NCBI GenBank assembly: GCA_023055505.1
Contig: JALIRH010000013.1
Span: forward strand, 4,216,001 to 4,280,000
From: Callipepla californica brunnescens
Taxonomy: Eukaryota > Chordata > Aves > Galliformes > Odontophoridae
Direction: 5' to 3'
DNA: 64,000 nucleotides
Numbering within the stretch: position 1 is the stretch's first letter; every line of letters begins with the position of its first letter. The notes under the pieces are model-generated. The model was not told the DNA's origin and made no database searches. It saw only the letters and a program-made list of their open reading frames with translations. Below, piece after piece: positions 1 through 14,855 of this stretch. The position numbers and the translations under genes were made by a program.

Positions 1-3000
1 TGAGATCAGGCTTCCTTGTGAATACTTACGGAAAGAGGGCTGGAATTTTAATGAAAAGCACAAAAAAAAAGAAATTAAAAGTAAGCAGGAAAAAAAGCCT
101 TGGGGTAAAATGGGCTTAGAAAGAAAGAGACTGGGACCAGATCACAGGAAGAAGTCAGCTTCAAGGAAGGGGATAAAAAAAATAAATAAATAAATGCTGT
201 CATGTAGCATTTGTGAAACCAAACAGCAACGTATTGATTTCTTCTCCTTTCAGCCTTGGATTCCAAGAGAAGGTGACAGCTTGCTCCTGCTATCAACAGC
301 TCTTCAGTTGTTTGAGATGCTCAAGTTTAGCTGGTATTTTTTACTTTAACTTGTATGTATGTGAATTCACCACCCATTAAATGGAGGTAATACCCTCACC
401 ACTTCCCAGGGTTATTGCAAAGAGAAATACATTAGTGCTTGTGAAGTATTCAAACACTACAGTGAAAAGCACCACAAAATTGCCAACAGGAAATTAATAC
501 TGTTGTAAGAGCAAGGTTTGAATGAGGGTAATAAATATGGCTTAAGGCTATACATTAAACAATGTACTATAAACAATAAACTAAAATATTGAATGGCTTG
601 TCATCATGCTGCCACAGTCCATTCTGTACACTCAATGTGTGAGGGATGCTGAGGACGAGGACACAAGCAGTGCCTGCAATGTAATGTATATGCATACAGA
701 TCTTTAATTCTGACACTAGAGGTTTTTTTTACATGTAGTATTGATATTCACAGAATAACGATCATTATCATAACTGAAAGAGAGCATAAATATAGGACAG
801 CTGTGCTGTTCACATGAAAAAGTGAGAAACACTGAAAATGTACCCGTGGGCAGAGAGAAGTGTTCAGTACTGCTGCAGGATGAGGTTTAACAAAGGTGGG
901 GACACACTGTAAAATTCTTTCTGCTTGAAGCTCTTAATTTAGCAATGAACATTTATCATAACTGATGAATGCAGGAACATGAGAGTCTCCTCTGGTTCCA
1001 GATTTTTTTCTCTCTATGCATATGTCTAAGAAGATCACTACTCCAACTTCTTCAGGACTGTATTCTGTTTAGTTTCATGGCATGATATGTTACAGAGCAA
1101 CACATACACATTTACTTATCTACCTCCTTTCTTCTTTGTCATCTTTGTACAAAGAATAAAGATAATTAAGTGGAGATTTTAGTATTTGCTTTAATAACAT
1201 GGTGGAACAAACATATAAATGGGATTCATAGAGCAGCACTGAAACCTTCTCATTCATAAGATGCACAGATTAGCTATGATACAAGCAACAGCAATAGCTA
1301 AATTAATGTAGTCACGTGTATTTACACAGAACAAGCGCTTTCACCATGATCAGTGCTAATAAGCTAATTCATAATGAATCGCACTAGGCTCGATGATGCT
1401 AACTGTGCTGGTTGCTTTCACTTTGGAAGCAACTTCAACAAAAGCATCAGCTCAACCTCTGTTCCTGCTTCAGCAACTCACTACATGCTGAATCACATAG
1501 CCCTTCCTCAGGTGAAAATCCCAGGTCAAACAAATATCTTCTCCCAAGAAAAATCCAGAACCCAGTGCAAAGTGCTGCTAATTCCTAGACAACAGATTTC
1601 CACTGGGCTGTGCCAGCACCACGATGCTCTGGGCGTCTGCTGCCCTGCCCATGGTTGCAGTGCCAGGCCCTGCTCTGTGCTCCTCAAACAACACCAGGCC
1701 GATGTGTGACCTGACTGTATCTCGTTAAAAAATTCTAGGCCAAGGGTCCCTGTTTCATATGACATAATGATGATGATAGGGCAGTCATGAGCCATAATGT
1801 TCTCGTGGTGGACAATAAAATGCCTTTGGTGCATTCCTCTGCAGTCATGAAAGAAAAGCAGCACACAGTATAATGCTTAATAAAACTGAAGGTAGCCACT
1901 TACACACTCCAGATGCTTGTGTAAACTCATTTAAAACACTGATCTGCTGTAGTGAAGTTAACATACTGTTTTACATTCACATTTCAGTCCAATTTCTCTG
2001 TATCTCAATTAGCAGTGACAGTGTCTCATTTACACAAATAAATATCTCAACCTGCTTTCTACACAAAGTACCCTTTATTTAACTGACTACTGCACAAGAA
2101 TGTCTCTGATGTTTTGGATTATTATTTTAAAAATGGATTCTACCATCCCATTCCCAGATGTACAGTCTTCAGATTCAATAAGCTTTCTGTGCAAACAACA
2201 AATTGAATGGCCTTTGTCCTTCTTTGCTGATAGAAAAATAATTTCTCAGTATTAACTTTTGGGTTTGGGCTAGTTGCCAAATGTATAGGGTAGAAGCTAG
2301 AACTATAGACAATATCACACAAGTCACAGATGGAAAGATCTATTAGGCTATTTTCTTCGACAACAAACTGATGAAGAACTGCAATCAATGAATCACATGC
2401 CTGTCATGTCCTCTACAGCGTATACTCAATTGTGTTGGCTTGTTCTAAACAACTGCAGCCACAAAACCTCTACCACTTCATTTATTGCTTCATACCACTC
2501 TAAGCAGACATGTCTGAAAAATGTAGCAGTCAGTAAAAACATAATAGTTTTACAGTGTATGAAGCGAAGCAAGAGCTGATGTGCCCATCCAATCTCATCA
2601 CCTTCACAATCTGAACCTCTGTTTCAACCAGTGACCCTCGCGTTAACCCTAATGATGCAGGGGTTAGCTTAAGCAAGTTTTGAAAAGCATTCAGTCCCTA
2701 AGGGCTGCAAGTGTTAAGGGCTTACAGTCCCTTGGCAAACTACCCCCATGCTGAACGACTAGATCATTCTCAAACTATATTTGATTTCGTATTTAAATAT
2801 CTCAGACCGCAGATTACAGATAGTGAGAAAACATTTCTGGGTCTATGTCTGGAAGCAGATACATTCTCCTGTATATTCTGCACCCTACCCTTAGTGCCCC
2901 TGTGATACCCCACACGTCTTAGAGACCTTCCAAACTCCCCTCCCTCCCCGTGCTGTACCTGCTTCTGTTGCTAAGTCTTTCTCTCAGGTGTCACTCAGCC

Positions 3001-5624
3001 ATTCTCTACACGTTCAGACCTTTTAAAGACCTTTCCTTCACTAACAAGTTCCGAAGACATAATCACATTTTCACTCCTCTGAGAATCTCTCCAATTTCAT
3101 ACATCCCCGGTGTTGAACTGGCTATAGTCACAGGAGTCTTAGCAGCATCTGCTGTACTTCACAGACCCCAGACAAGCCAGACACACGCCGGCAGCCCAAG
3201 GTAACACTTGACTTGTTGGCTCCACTTATCTCACTTTCCGCACCTTAAGGTCCATTTCAGTATCACTGCTTTCCAAAGTAGACTCTACTGAATATTTTAT
3301 ATTTGCTTACTATCCCCAGCACTGAATCCCACTCGATTTCCTGTACATCATTCTGCATCTTTGAAATTTTTTGTACCTACTTCTATGTCACCAATTTTTT
3401 TTTTTAACATCTGAAGCTTAAATATTGGATAAGAAGCACATTTCTAACATCTTTTGCTATGATTTTTCAGAGATCTACATCCCTACTACAGATTCTGTGG
3501 CACACTACACTTTTCCACCCATTTCAGATTCAGAAGTAACCAGCTAAAATAATAAAATTGTAAGAAATTTCTGTAATATCTATGTCCCAGTAAACAAATT
3601 AAAAAAAAATAATAAGAACAAAAAAAAACCCCCAAACAAACAGAGAATTCTGAAAGTCCAAATATTACATTTAATTATTTTCATTAATAAATAATTGTAA
3701 CCATAAATAACAGCAATAAAAAGAACAAACACCATTTTAAAGTTCTATTCCACTTTCTGACTTTAACTGCTACAGCTTTTAGCGACAGAAGACTACACGG
3801 AAAATAAAGGTTTCAATAAATTAAAAACAAAAAATAACCCACAGTTTTCCCAGACAAAGTAAAAGCTTTCTCATACAGAAACTGAATATTTGTGCAAATT
3901 CTGACTTGTTACCATATCAATAAAAGATAAGGATAATAATGAAGCTCACACTTGATAACCAAGTCCTGTATCTAAGAGCTTTGTGCATACTATATGAAGC
4001 TCAGAATCAACCTATGTGAGATAGAAGAGATAAAATAATCAATACATGTACACTGCTTGGGTTCTTCAGATGCCTGGCTCATCTTTTAACCATGTCTGTG
4101 TAACACGAAGTAAAATAAGCCTCAATTTTGATGAGAATCTGAGTATTGTAATACAAGTAATAAACTGCCTGGAAGCATTGCTTAGGAGATTAGCAAACTA
4201 CCAACTGATAATGTCAATACTGTTAACTAAAACCTTTTCCTGTGAGCTGCACCCATGACACTGTCATATTATGATTTCTTTTTTGCATTTTTCCTACTAT
4301 TTCATTAATTTCTAAACTTCACTATGCATACTGAGCAAAAGTGAACATTTCAAATATGCTACAGGCTAAAAAGAAGAGGAAATGCTGTACAATGAGGACA
4401 AGTACAGTATTTCCACATGCTTTACACTGCATCCAGCAGAATGGAGGTAACTAGGGCTTTCTCATCAGTACAATTTGTCATGTTTTAGCCACAACAGCTC
4501 AGACAGACTTTGCTTTCTACTCAAGTCTATTTTGGATTAGGGTGACTGCAAATTTCAGTCCTGCTTTCCCAGCTTACCACACAACTGAAGTTCTCCAGAA
4601 GCATATCTCTAAGCAATCCCCCAGGCGCCCCTACATGAGCACAAGGAAGCAACGTTCAAAAGAAAAGTCAAGAAATTAATTCAAAGGTGTAATTATATCT
4701 GATAGGCACTGATAAAAGCAATCAGGTTAGATTGTAGAAGGCAATTGTAGATTGTCGTTCTGCTATGCTTGAGGAAATGAAATGGTGGATCAGGAAAAGA
4801 GACACATTCATGTTTGCCATCTGTTTTCAGGTCTCTATCTCTATTTAATGAGAAACTGAAGGAAACATTTGTAGAAGTGATTATATCAGCTGTGAGACTG
4901 TAAGGAAGACATGTAGTAGAGAATTTGTAGTTAATTGTCCCTGTTTATCTGTTAACTGTTCTATTTGCTCATTGGAAGTTTCTGAAGGAGGGTAAAATCT
5001 GGAATTGCCAACAGAAGCTGCTCGGCCTAAGTGAGCTAGAGAACCTCTTCAGATAGAACTATGAATTCATAAGACCATGTATTCAATTGCCAGTCAGCTG
5101 CTCTTTGGTATGACCGCTTTTCTTGTGTCTGCACATGGATCGATGTATGAAAATAAGGGAAATCTCTGAAGATGTTTGAATTTTGAGACATCTTCTTCTC
5201 AAATTAACTGAAATTTTAGTGTAACAGTTGTGGGAGTCAAGCTAAAAAACAACAGCAAAATTATCAGCTGAGATGCACAAATTCAAGAGTTATGTGACTT
5301 CGTTTTGTGACTGCACAAACCTAAAGCCTTAAAAGAAAATGAGCTGAAACTATTTGAAAACGGTAATTCAGTGCCATTTTTCTTAACAGAGGCTTCTTAT
5401 CACAAATTTGATTATGGTTCAGTATCTCAACTGTTCATACCAAGCCAGGCAGAGAAATCTAACTCAAACTGCAGACTTTAGTGTTGGTTCCTGCAACGTG
5501 AAGGGAAGTGCATTTTTTATTTCTATCCTTCTCCCAGACAGAAGGTAACCATTTCTAATCTATTACAGAAGCTAGGACTTAATTCTACAAAGATTAATTA
5601 AAAAAAACAAAAAAACAATACAGA

Positions 5625-5686
5625 GGGGGGTTGGACTCGATGATCTCTAGAGGTCCCTTCCAACCCCTACAATTCTGAGATTCTGT
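5625..5686 (+). mobile_element. CR1 LINE 3' end fragment
   Basis: The segment contains the CR1 hallmark GGTTGGACTCGATGATCT followed by AGAGGTCCCTTCCAACCCC, then ends in the short ATTCTGAG / ATTCTGT repeats typical of CR1 3' termini. It is severely 5'-truncated, as most bird CR1 copies are, and lacks any coding part. It is well preserved, suggesting a fairly young insertion compared with the other copies here. Confidence 0.93.
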
Positions 5687-8600
5687 AATTTAGACTATTA
5701 ATTCATTATGGCTCATTATTTAACATGGATAAACATTGTTGTAATTCTAAAGTAATATACAGCTTCTCATTTTGTGGTATTTATAGCTTTCATTTTAAAC
5801 AAATATAAAACAATCTTCCTACTTTATTTTCCAGCATGTTCTGATGCAGGTTGTTTTTTTCTAATTATTATTATTGTTTGGGCATTATTAGCCACCAACC
5901 AATTTATAAGTTATTTACAAGTAAGCTCAAAAAATTCAGCTAGAGTTGACTGGTAAAGTACAGAAAATGCATTCTATTTGATTCTGTATTAAAAAGAAAT
6001 TGGATATCAGAAGACAAAAATGGTGATGCCAGCCAGAAGGGTATTTAGAGACAAAATGCAGAAGACTGTCTTCAGAGAAAAGATGTAAACAAAAATGAGT
6101 GACTGTAATAATGTGGATCACTTCAGACACAGACAAGAGGTACTAGGGATCAGAAATGAATTATTATGCTCTAAAACGATCCAATAAAAATCGAACCATA
6201 GTGCAGTAATCAGAAACTGTATTGGAAAAAGAGATAGGCTATAAAAAGAAAAAGGAGCTTCCAAGAACTGCAGGTTATTAGCTACTACAGAGAAATCTGT
6301 ATTCAGGAGATTATATTCCTGGCAAAATATGCACATAACCAAACACAGCTGAATTCGCTGTCCTAAAGGAAGTGAACTATAAAAATTAAAAAGCTAGAAT
6401 GGAGACAGAATCACAAGCTAGAAGAAAAATAATCAATGCAATCACTGATAGGACTGTTGGGATAAACATTGAAGTGACGGAACACACAGCCAGGCAGGCT
6501 CGAGGAAGAATGACTCAATTATAATTTTCCCCGCGAGCAAAGACAAAAAGATAGTTGTAGGCACATCGAACACATGACAACAAAGCGTTTGGGCAGTGCC
6601 CCTTGTTAGAAAGGATGAACTGCACTTCTAAATGTGAATTCTTACAGACACCGGAAGAAACACTGGAGCTCTGATGCCTTTGGCAGACCGCAGCAGTGGT
6701 GCCCACCTTTGTGTGTTAACCAGCAGCTACTGCTGGCACCTGCTAGCCCCAACACTTGCACAGAATGGGAGCTAAGGTCTTCCCCTATTGGAGCAATGGG
6801 GAAGCACTGAAACAGCCCTGATCTTACAGATATCTGAGGTAGGGGTGAGAGGAGCTAAAGATTTTTGATAAAGGCACAAACATTTTTCTTAGTACTTTGA
6901 TACTAAACTAGAACACTGAGCAAGAGGGATGCAAGGGCTTCCCCAAGCACATGTCACCTCTCATGTCCTCATATCAAAGCAGGCAGATATCAGAGGGCTG
7001 CAGCATCCTTCAGTCCGCTGGCAGAGGCACAACAACAAAATGCAGCTGGGACTTGGCAGAGCACCAACAGCCAATCCCAAATGCACTTAACTACATACGA
7101 GCAAACACTGTTTTCAGTGGATGGAGGCACCTTCTTCAGAGCAGCAGCCTCCTGCTCCTCCCTTGCAACACCAGAAAGGGATGGCTCCTCAGGATTTTTT
7201 AGTCTTTAGGACTCTTTAGGGACATTTAGGATACTGAGACAAGAATGTTTTTTGAGAGTAAGGATAGCATATCAGAGCCTGAAGGTGACTACATTGTTGC
7301 ACCATTCCCTACAGCAAAATCTATATTGGAAATATATGTGTGGGCAAGGCTTTTTATTCATGGTTGAACTAATTTGAATGAGCTGCTACAAACACACACA
7401 CATCACCTTACTTATCAAGATATGGCCTCTGGCCAGGCCTATGCTAAGTCTTAGAATTATATCAGGAACGCAACTATCCTTGTGAGCTGGATGTAGGTTC
7501 CCTATCTCAACCTCTCAAACGTGATTTCCCTGACTACTTCATCACTACCACCTTTCTCACAAAACCACATCATATTCTGGAGTACTTTTTTAAACTTAAA
7601 GCAAGTGTTCTATCCCTACCTGGGATGAGCACCACAACCCAAACCAGATCCCTTTTCTGGCATAGGGACGAGAAAGTGCAATCCACTCTCTCATGGAGAC
7701 CAGCAGCTAAAAAACCCACTGAAGACACCACTACGTCATGAAGGAGTTTGAGAACCTGCAACAGCAGGTGACACTTCAGGACATTCTGCTTCCGATATTT
7801 TTCTGGGAATCAAAAAGTGCAAACATCCATAATTTGTTTAGTCATAAGTATACAGTAAATTAAAAGCTTCTAGTTCTGGGTTACAAATACTGCACCACTC
7901 ATCAGATCCCATTAACTACTACAGATTCACAACCAGTAAGCAGCCGTGCTGTATGATCCCAGTATTACAAGTTCAAGAAGATTCAAATCACATAAGCCTC
8001 AAGTAAATTACATCAGATGCTTTCTGACTGCGCATCTGAATTTATCTCTTTATACCAAAATACACAGAAAAGCATAACTTCAAAGCGTGCACTAGGATTT
8101 CCCCATTTCAGCAAACAGTGAAATGCTTGCTCAAAATGAGCTTAATGTGATTGGGCAATGACAGAAAGTTTACTGTCTCGAAAGCACTGTTTTGGGCAGA
8201 GTTAATTAAGTATGCTGCTCTCAAACCAGAAAGGCCTGTTGAAACTGCCATTAGTGAGGGGAACACTTAGGTCAAAACGACGCTCACCCAAGGATTATTT
8301 TTTGCTTTATGTTTTCTTAAGAATAACAGCAGGCAGGGAGGGAAAATCATATTGTGCAAGCAGCTTAAAAGCTACATTGAAAGATATAAGTAATATCCCT
8401 TCAATTTAATGTTTTACTTTCAGTACTCTTTCTCTTACGGACAATCCTGGGAGTATCTATGGCAAAACGAGTGCTTCAGAGTGTAGGAGGGCACCACTTC
8501 CATTCTCTTACAAATGCTGAGGAACCCACTGGCTGAGTTATAGCTAGGTGGAATGATAACATGGTGATCCTATGGGCAACCACACCACAGCACAAGGAAA

Positions 8601-11600
8601 CACTCTCTTCAATATCTGGTTCTTTAAAGGAATGGCTTTACCCAATCCTACATGAAATATACCCTCAATTCTTCTTTGTCCATGGGAGGAAGTGTAGTAA
8701 TACTTTACAAAAGATAAGAATAGATCACCACAAAATATTTTAAGCCCATTTACAAATGTGATTTCTTTTCAGCTCCAAAACAAGCAGCATGCTTATTGCA
8801 CTGAGGTAAACAAGCCCAGAGCAACATTCAGCACAGTGCTCATTACGATGACTGGATTCAAAAGCTAAAAGAAAATTAACAGTTCATCAATAACATTCAA
8901 CTGCTCCACTTATACACCCCTAAAATGAGATAACATCAGCTGCATGAAACTAGGATAATACCCTGCAGTATCTGTTAGATAACCAACACTAAAACTATAT
9001 GGAATCTTCAGAGAAAGAAAAACAGGGATAAAGCTGAAGTCCCAGAAATTCAAATCCATTGATACTCGTGCACTCAAAATGTATAACATGTTTATCATTT
9101 AAGAATGAGTGAACAATCCTGACCTAATGTCCTAAGCCATCCTCACTTGCAGTCACTTTCTCCAGTATACAGGTCTTACAGCAAATTTGTCACAGTACAA
9201 AGAAACCTCAGGGTCGCTGACTTTCCAGAGCTCCTCTTCTGGATAGTGCACAAGGCAAAGGAACATAGCTACTTTACACCACTTGCTATCTGCTGCCCAA
9301 GGGGCTGCTCCTCAGAACAGCCAGCATATCTCACGTGGAGCAGCTTGCTATCAGGTGTGGACACGTGCTGCTCAATTCAGAGTCAGCACTGCGAAGAACT
9401 ATACAAAATCTACATTGCAAATCATCTGGAGTAGAAACTTAAGATGAAGAAACAACACTGGCAACATAATTAGTCATCAGAATATGTGACTCTAATTAAA
9501 ATATTACTCAAAAACATCTGTTAGGGAGAGGAAGCAGCCTGCAGGAATTATTCAGTGCTCCTAGGCCCATATTCTAGAAGAGCTAATTATTCAGATTCTC
9601 TTATGCTCCTGATACAAAATAAGAAATTGGGGAATAGTTACGATTAAGAAAAACAAAATTAATAACTAAAATATTGCATTTCATTTCATACATGCTGTAT
9701 ATAAAAGAGAGTTGAGAAGTATTCAGATCTGTATTACTCTGCACAAAGCAACTGTAATTTCATATACCATTTCCCATTCTTATCTTATTCTCTGTTGCAA
9801 AAAGACAAACTAGTCAAATAGATTTGGGTGAACTTTCATTTTTAGATGACAATGGAGGTTGCAAGCATGGAAAGCAGCCACTTTTTCAATTTTCTATGTT
9901 TCCTTCTTGATGGTCTCACCAAAGCTAGTTGCTGCTATCAGCAATTCCCATTTGTAAGATGACGATATGCTAATATTTATAATTTGGAATAATGCAGATT
10001 TATGCTGATCTTCATCATATGCCCCAACAGGAAATGAACTACTAACAAATTTGAAAATGGAACATAAGACCGTTGCATGTAATTTAATACAAGTTGAATT
10101 AGATGGGTGAAAAATGGGGAAAAAGGCTGAAGGGAAAGAATGAACAATCTTTTGTCACTATTGGTAGGACAGAATAATAAATTCTTAGGAGATCCCATAC
10201 TATTAAGAAGAAATTATATCTAGATTAAACCTTGCTAAACCCTTAAAGGATTATTTGTCAGTTATTCTCCATACCTTACCGATCTTGCACTTATTAGTCC
10301 ACTTGCTTTTCTCTCACTGTTTCAGAATTTGAAATTTCTGATAATTGGAAAAAAGAAAGGAGGGAAAAAGAAGCTCTCAGCTACCTCTGTACTGCAAATC
10401 ACGTTGGACGAGGGTGCAAAGAAGCAAACAGAAGTTAATTTCATCTGGTTTATCTAGTAGCCTTAACAATCTCCTCTGATCAGTATTCACGAGTTTTCCT
10501 GTTACCCTGGTATTAGACTTTCAGTTAACAACAGAACACCCCAAACTTTGCTGAAAACCAGGTTCCAACTGTATGGAACATTTGCATGCAAAGACTTATG
10601 AGCAAGAATTGCTTATAATTCAAAATAAGTACATAAAAGCACCGGCACTCAACTAAAATAAATATTTCATTCCGAAGGAAATACGTATGAAATGGCCGCA
10701 GGTTGTTTCAGCAAAACAGCTTTCTGATCTTCTAATACATTTTAAATTTTAACCAAAGAAGATGAGAAATAAAACATTACAAATTTAATAATAAAACAGC
10801 ATAAATAAAACATAGGGACAGACGTGTCTATTGTTTAGAATTGAACAGTCCCTAGTTCAGAGCTGTCCTCCTGTAGCATTCATGATGAATGCGCCAAAAC
10901 AGTACTTTGCTCAGGGTCCCCCAATTCTCACCAAGGCTGCTGGAATGAAGGGCCGGATAACCCTCACTGCAGTGCTGTGACAAGAGGCAGGGGCTGGAGG
11001 CTGATCTCATCTCACTGCTTACTGCTCCATGGCTGCTTAGATAACAGTCCCCAAGAACTGCAGAAGCACTGCAACATCATCTCGCACTGTAAAATATTTG
11101 TGGGAATACTTCCATTGCATACTCATTTCTGTCTGAGGAAGTCAAAAGGATTTAAAAGAAAGAAGGAGCAATAATTCATGTCGCTACAGGCTCCTTAAGC
11201 CACATTCACTATCCTTTCTGCATAACACACAGGGGGAAAGTCAAGAGATTGTTTTTGAGCTCTATAGCCAAGTTACTCATTTCCCAGATCAAAATTCGAC
11301 CTGACTGCTCTCCTCAAGCTTCCCTCCCTCCCCGCTTTGAGTTACCAATGAAAGAAAACAAAACAGCAATGCTAAAAATATTACACAATCTTGGGCAAAT
11401 GCACAGCTCCATGTTACTGTACTGTGGGCAAACGTTATTTGAGTTCCTGAATACATAAAATCTCTGTTATGTTCTAAATATTCTTTCATTGTTTGCCTTT
11501 AAATTGATTCTCATTGTGTTTAGAAGAAAAACGTGAAAAAGGGAATATGTCAACATAGAAAGACTGTAATACAGCACATGGAAAATGTAAAGATTAAAAC

Positions 11601-14526
11601 AGACAGACAGGTGTAATACCCAGACGGCTTAGGAGCATGCGTAGCAAAATCACCTTTTGAAAGGGCAGCATTTTCCCTATAACACTGACAAACAGCTATT
11701 CATGATTAGCTAATTTTCCATCTATGATAAATTTTGTAAAGGGCTTAAATACCAAGGGCACAAATGCTAGAATGTCATGATATTACAACTGAGGTGATGC
11801 TACAGTGCTTACAGAAGCATGTCCTACTTATCCAAAGCAATTGAGATGACTTACATGCTTCCTTTGAGACAGTAACATTTCCAAAGGAACCTCTGTGAGG
11901 TCAGCAAAAGCATCTTGCACCCTTAACAGCTCCAGCAGAGCAGTAACAATGTCAATGTGTACTCCAAAGCTCCCACAAAAAGCATTGCTATATTACTGCT
12001 GAGATTCATGTACTTCCTTTGACACAGAGGAGAGTTCTCTGAATCAACAGTAGAAGCAACTAACATAAATACTATTTAAACACTAAAAGAGGAAAGGAAA
12101 AAAAAAACAACATGACAGAAGCGAAATAAGTCTTTTATTAAGACAGGATTACTGGCCTGTTCCTGTCAAATATCCAAGAGTATCATACATCAAATAACTG
12201 ACAGCCTACAGTAAACTCCAGAAATTCCAGCAATTTCACAATGGGGCTCTGTATATCTGTGTAAACTCTGTGGTTGCCTTAATCCATTAGGGGACTGAAA
12301 CCACCCAACAGACAGTCATCCAACGGGATCTTATGTGTAATCCTTGCCACAATAAAAGGCAACGGAAAGCACACTAGGAATGGAGAGGAAAAAAATAAAC
12401 GACACACAGAGGATGAGATTTAGACCGATGTTTGCCTTTGTATTTTCAAGCTACACGCCACATATTTGACCCAACTCCTCTACTTGCAAATTAGTCACTC
12501 AATTTCCTAATTGTGCCACTGCAAACAAAGAGCGACAGGACAGCAGCTAATAGAAATACTTCAGACAGTCATTGTTACTACTAACAAAATCCTGCATAGA
12601 GAATCACATGGATATCTCTTCTCAGAGCAGGCAGTGTTTTGATAATGTAGCTGCTGGTAATAATTTCCTGGAGAACTGAGAACGTGAGCTATCAACCTAA
12701 TGACTGGCTTGTTTACAAAATAACAGTAAATAACAGAAGCACTAATCCCGACGTTCTCAATTGCTTGCATTAAAACACAGGACTTTTATGAAGAGCTAAA
12801 TTCAAGTTTAATTTAAACAGGTGTGAATTCACAGTAGGTCTATTGACGTACACTATAAATTAAATCAGAACCCTGTCCTTAGCCAAATCCTCCCCGCATA
12901 TGAATAGCTGCAGCGTTTTCAGAGCTGCATTTCTCATAGTGCATCAGCCATTTCAACATTACTTTTACCAATTAAGCATCTTTAACCCCTCAGCAGATAC
13001 AGTTAAGATGCTGAACCCAAAGAGCAAATTGCTGAGGTGATTTGCCCCAGAGTGACACAGCTACCCAGCAATCAAAGTGAAAAATCCTCAAAGATTTAGG
13101 CAAAGTCAAAAGCTCTATTAAATGGGCCACTGCTCCCAAGGTATAAAACAAATACTTAAGTGAATTACTCAGTATTAATCTTAGATGTTTCTATGTCATT
13201 AAACTCAGTTTTGATCTGCTGCCCATTACAGACTTATAAAGGAAGGAATGTTTTATCCAGGTTAGAATTCTGACCTCATCAGAATTTATTTGTACTGATG
13301 CACATAACAATATGCACAATATTTTAAGTATGTATTTAAATATATTTGATATTGTAAATCAAAGCTTTGTCCCAGGACTGAGAATTGGGGACCATCTGAC
13401 ACTACTGCTGGCTCACTGTCTGAACATGGGCAAAGCCCTCATCCTCCACTCTGTTTCACTATTACTTCTCTTCATACATAGCTAATACTACCTTGTCATT
13501 ACAAATGTCTGTTTAAAATAATTGATATCATTAAAATTTATTACTGCAATTAGAATCTGATCCTAGACACAGCTGTTAAGAAAGAGGCTTCCCAATAATT
13601 CCTGTAGAAAAAATGGAAGCAGATGTGTTTCTTCATTTCTTTTTCGTGCTGTTTTTAGGTGACAAGTATCCATCCTCTGGCCATAAACACTCTGTAGCTA
13701 TATCCCAGGATCAATCTAGTGGTATTTCAGTCTGTGGTAAGACCTTAATTTCTTGCTTGCAAATCTCAAAGAAGCTATTGTGAATTAAAGTCAAGCTGTC
13801 ATAAGGCAGTCAAAGGAATTGAACATGAATTTGGCTCCAAGTGTGAGTGTCCTTTCACATGGCGTGGGAATCCAGCGTTACACTGGTTCTCTCTACTCAC
13901 TAAAGAAAAGATCGCTGCGTGCAAAAAAATACATGAATAAATAAAAATCTGTTTCAGGAGTAAGCAAAATCAATTAGTCTGTAAGGGCTTTATAATCATC
14001 TGAAAATCTGAACAGTTTAACAGTTGTGTTATCATGGAGTTCCTTACCAGTGCTCAGCTGAGATGTGGTAACAAAAATTAAGAGTCGGTGGCTGCGCAAA
14101 TAAGTCAAATGTGGCTTACAAATGGATTACAGCATGGCATGAATGAACTTGAGGTAAACCACTCTGCTTCGTGACTGCATGGGCAATCGGCAAAGGAAAA
14201 CGCAAGAAAGGCAGGAAAGATTCGTTGGGGCATAGATATAAAATGGACTCCAGCTCACGAGCAACACACTGGCTTGTAAGGGAGGCAGGCTCATGACATT
14301 TGAGTAGTTTTAGACATATGATCAAAACCAACCCTTTTTGTAGATCAGGGTTTTATTCTTTCCTGTACTGTATCTTTTGTTCTAGAAAAATACTGTTGAG
14401 AAAAAAAAAAAAGGGAAAACCAAGATGTGCCAGCTGAGTATTCTGGCAGACTAAAGGACTGAACTCTGTGTTCTGATATTCTGCAGTGACAGACACCATT
14501 GTTTGAGTGAACTAAAGCTACAGCAG

Positions 14527-14589
14527 GGAGGGTTGGAACTAGATGATCTTAAAGGTCCCTCCCAACCCAAACCATTCCGTGATCCTATG
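14527..14589 (+). mobile_element. CR1 LINE 3' end fragment
   Basis: GAGGGTTGGAACTAGATGAT followed by TTAAAGGTCCCTCCCAACCC and an ATTCCGTGATCCTATG tail match the CR1 3' terminus on the plus strand. It is short, non-coding and 5'-truncated. Confidence 0.92.
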
Positions 14590-14834
14590 CAGTCCTCTTC
14601 AATGGAGTAACTATTTTTATTATTGCTATTTTGTAGCATTTCTGCCCCAAATTTACATTCACATACCGCAGAGCAGCATTTTTTTGTGTTAAAATAGAAC
14701 TGTTTATACCACTCCAAGATAACCAATGATCCCCAAGAAATTGGTCGTTCATTACTTGCCATTAATGTATATTTTGTTTAGCCTCAGGCAAAGCCTCAGG
14801 CAGTTCGTGCACTAATAGGCTATTATTAGTTGCC

Positions 14835-14855
14835 ATTAGTGTTGACAACACTAAT
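14835..14855. repeat. Perfect 10+1+10 palindrome
   Basis: The 10-base arm ATTAGTGTTG is followed by one A and its exact reverse complement CAACACTAAT. About 40 bases to the left, GCCTCAGGCA occurs twice (14781-14790 and 14793-14802). It could be a dimeric protein-binding site or a chance structure; nothing else ties it to a function. Confidence 0.9.

Noticed and set aside
1526..1864. 112-codon minus-strand frame with many Cys and Trp
   Set aside because: The composition follows the GC-rich patch, no family is recognised, and no splice or promoter context supports a gene.
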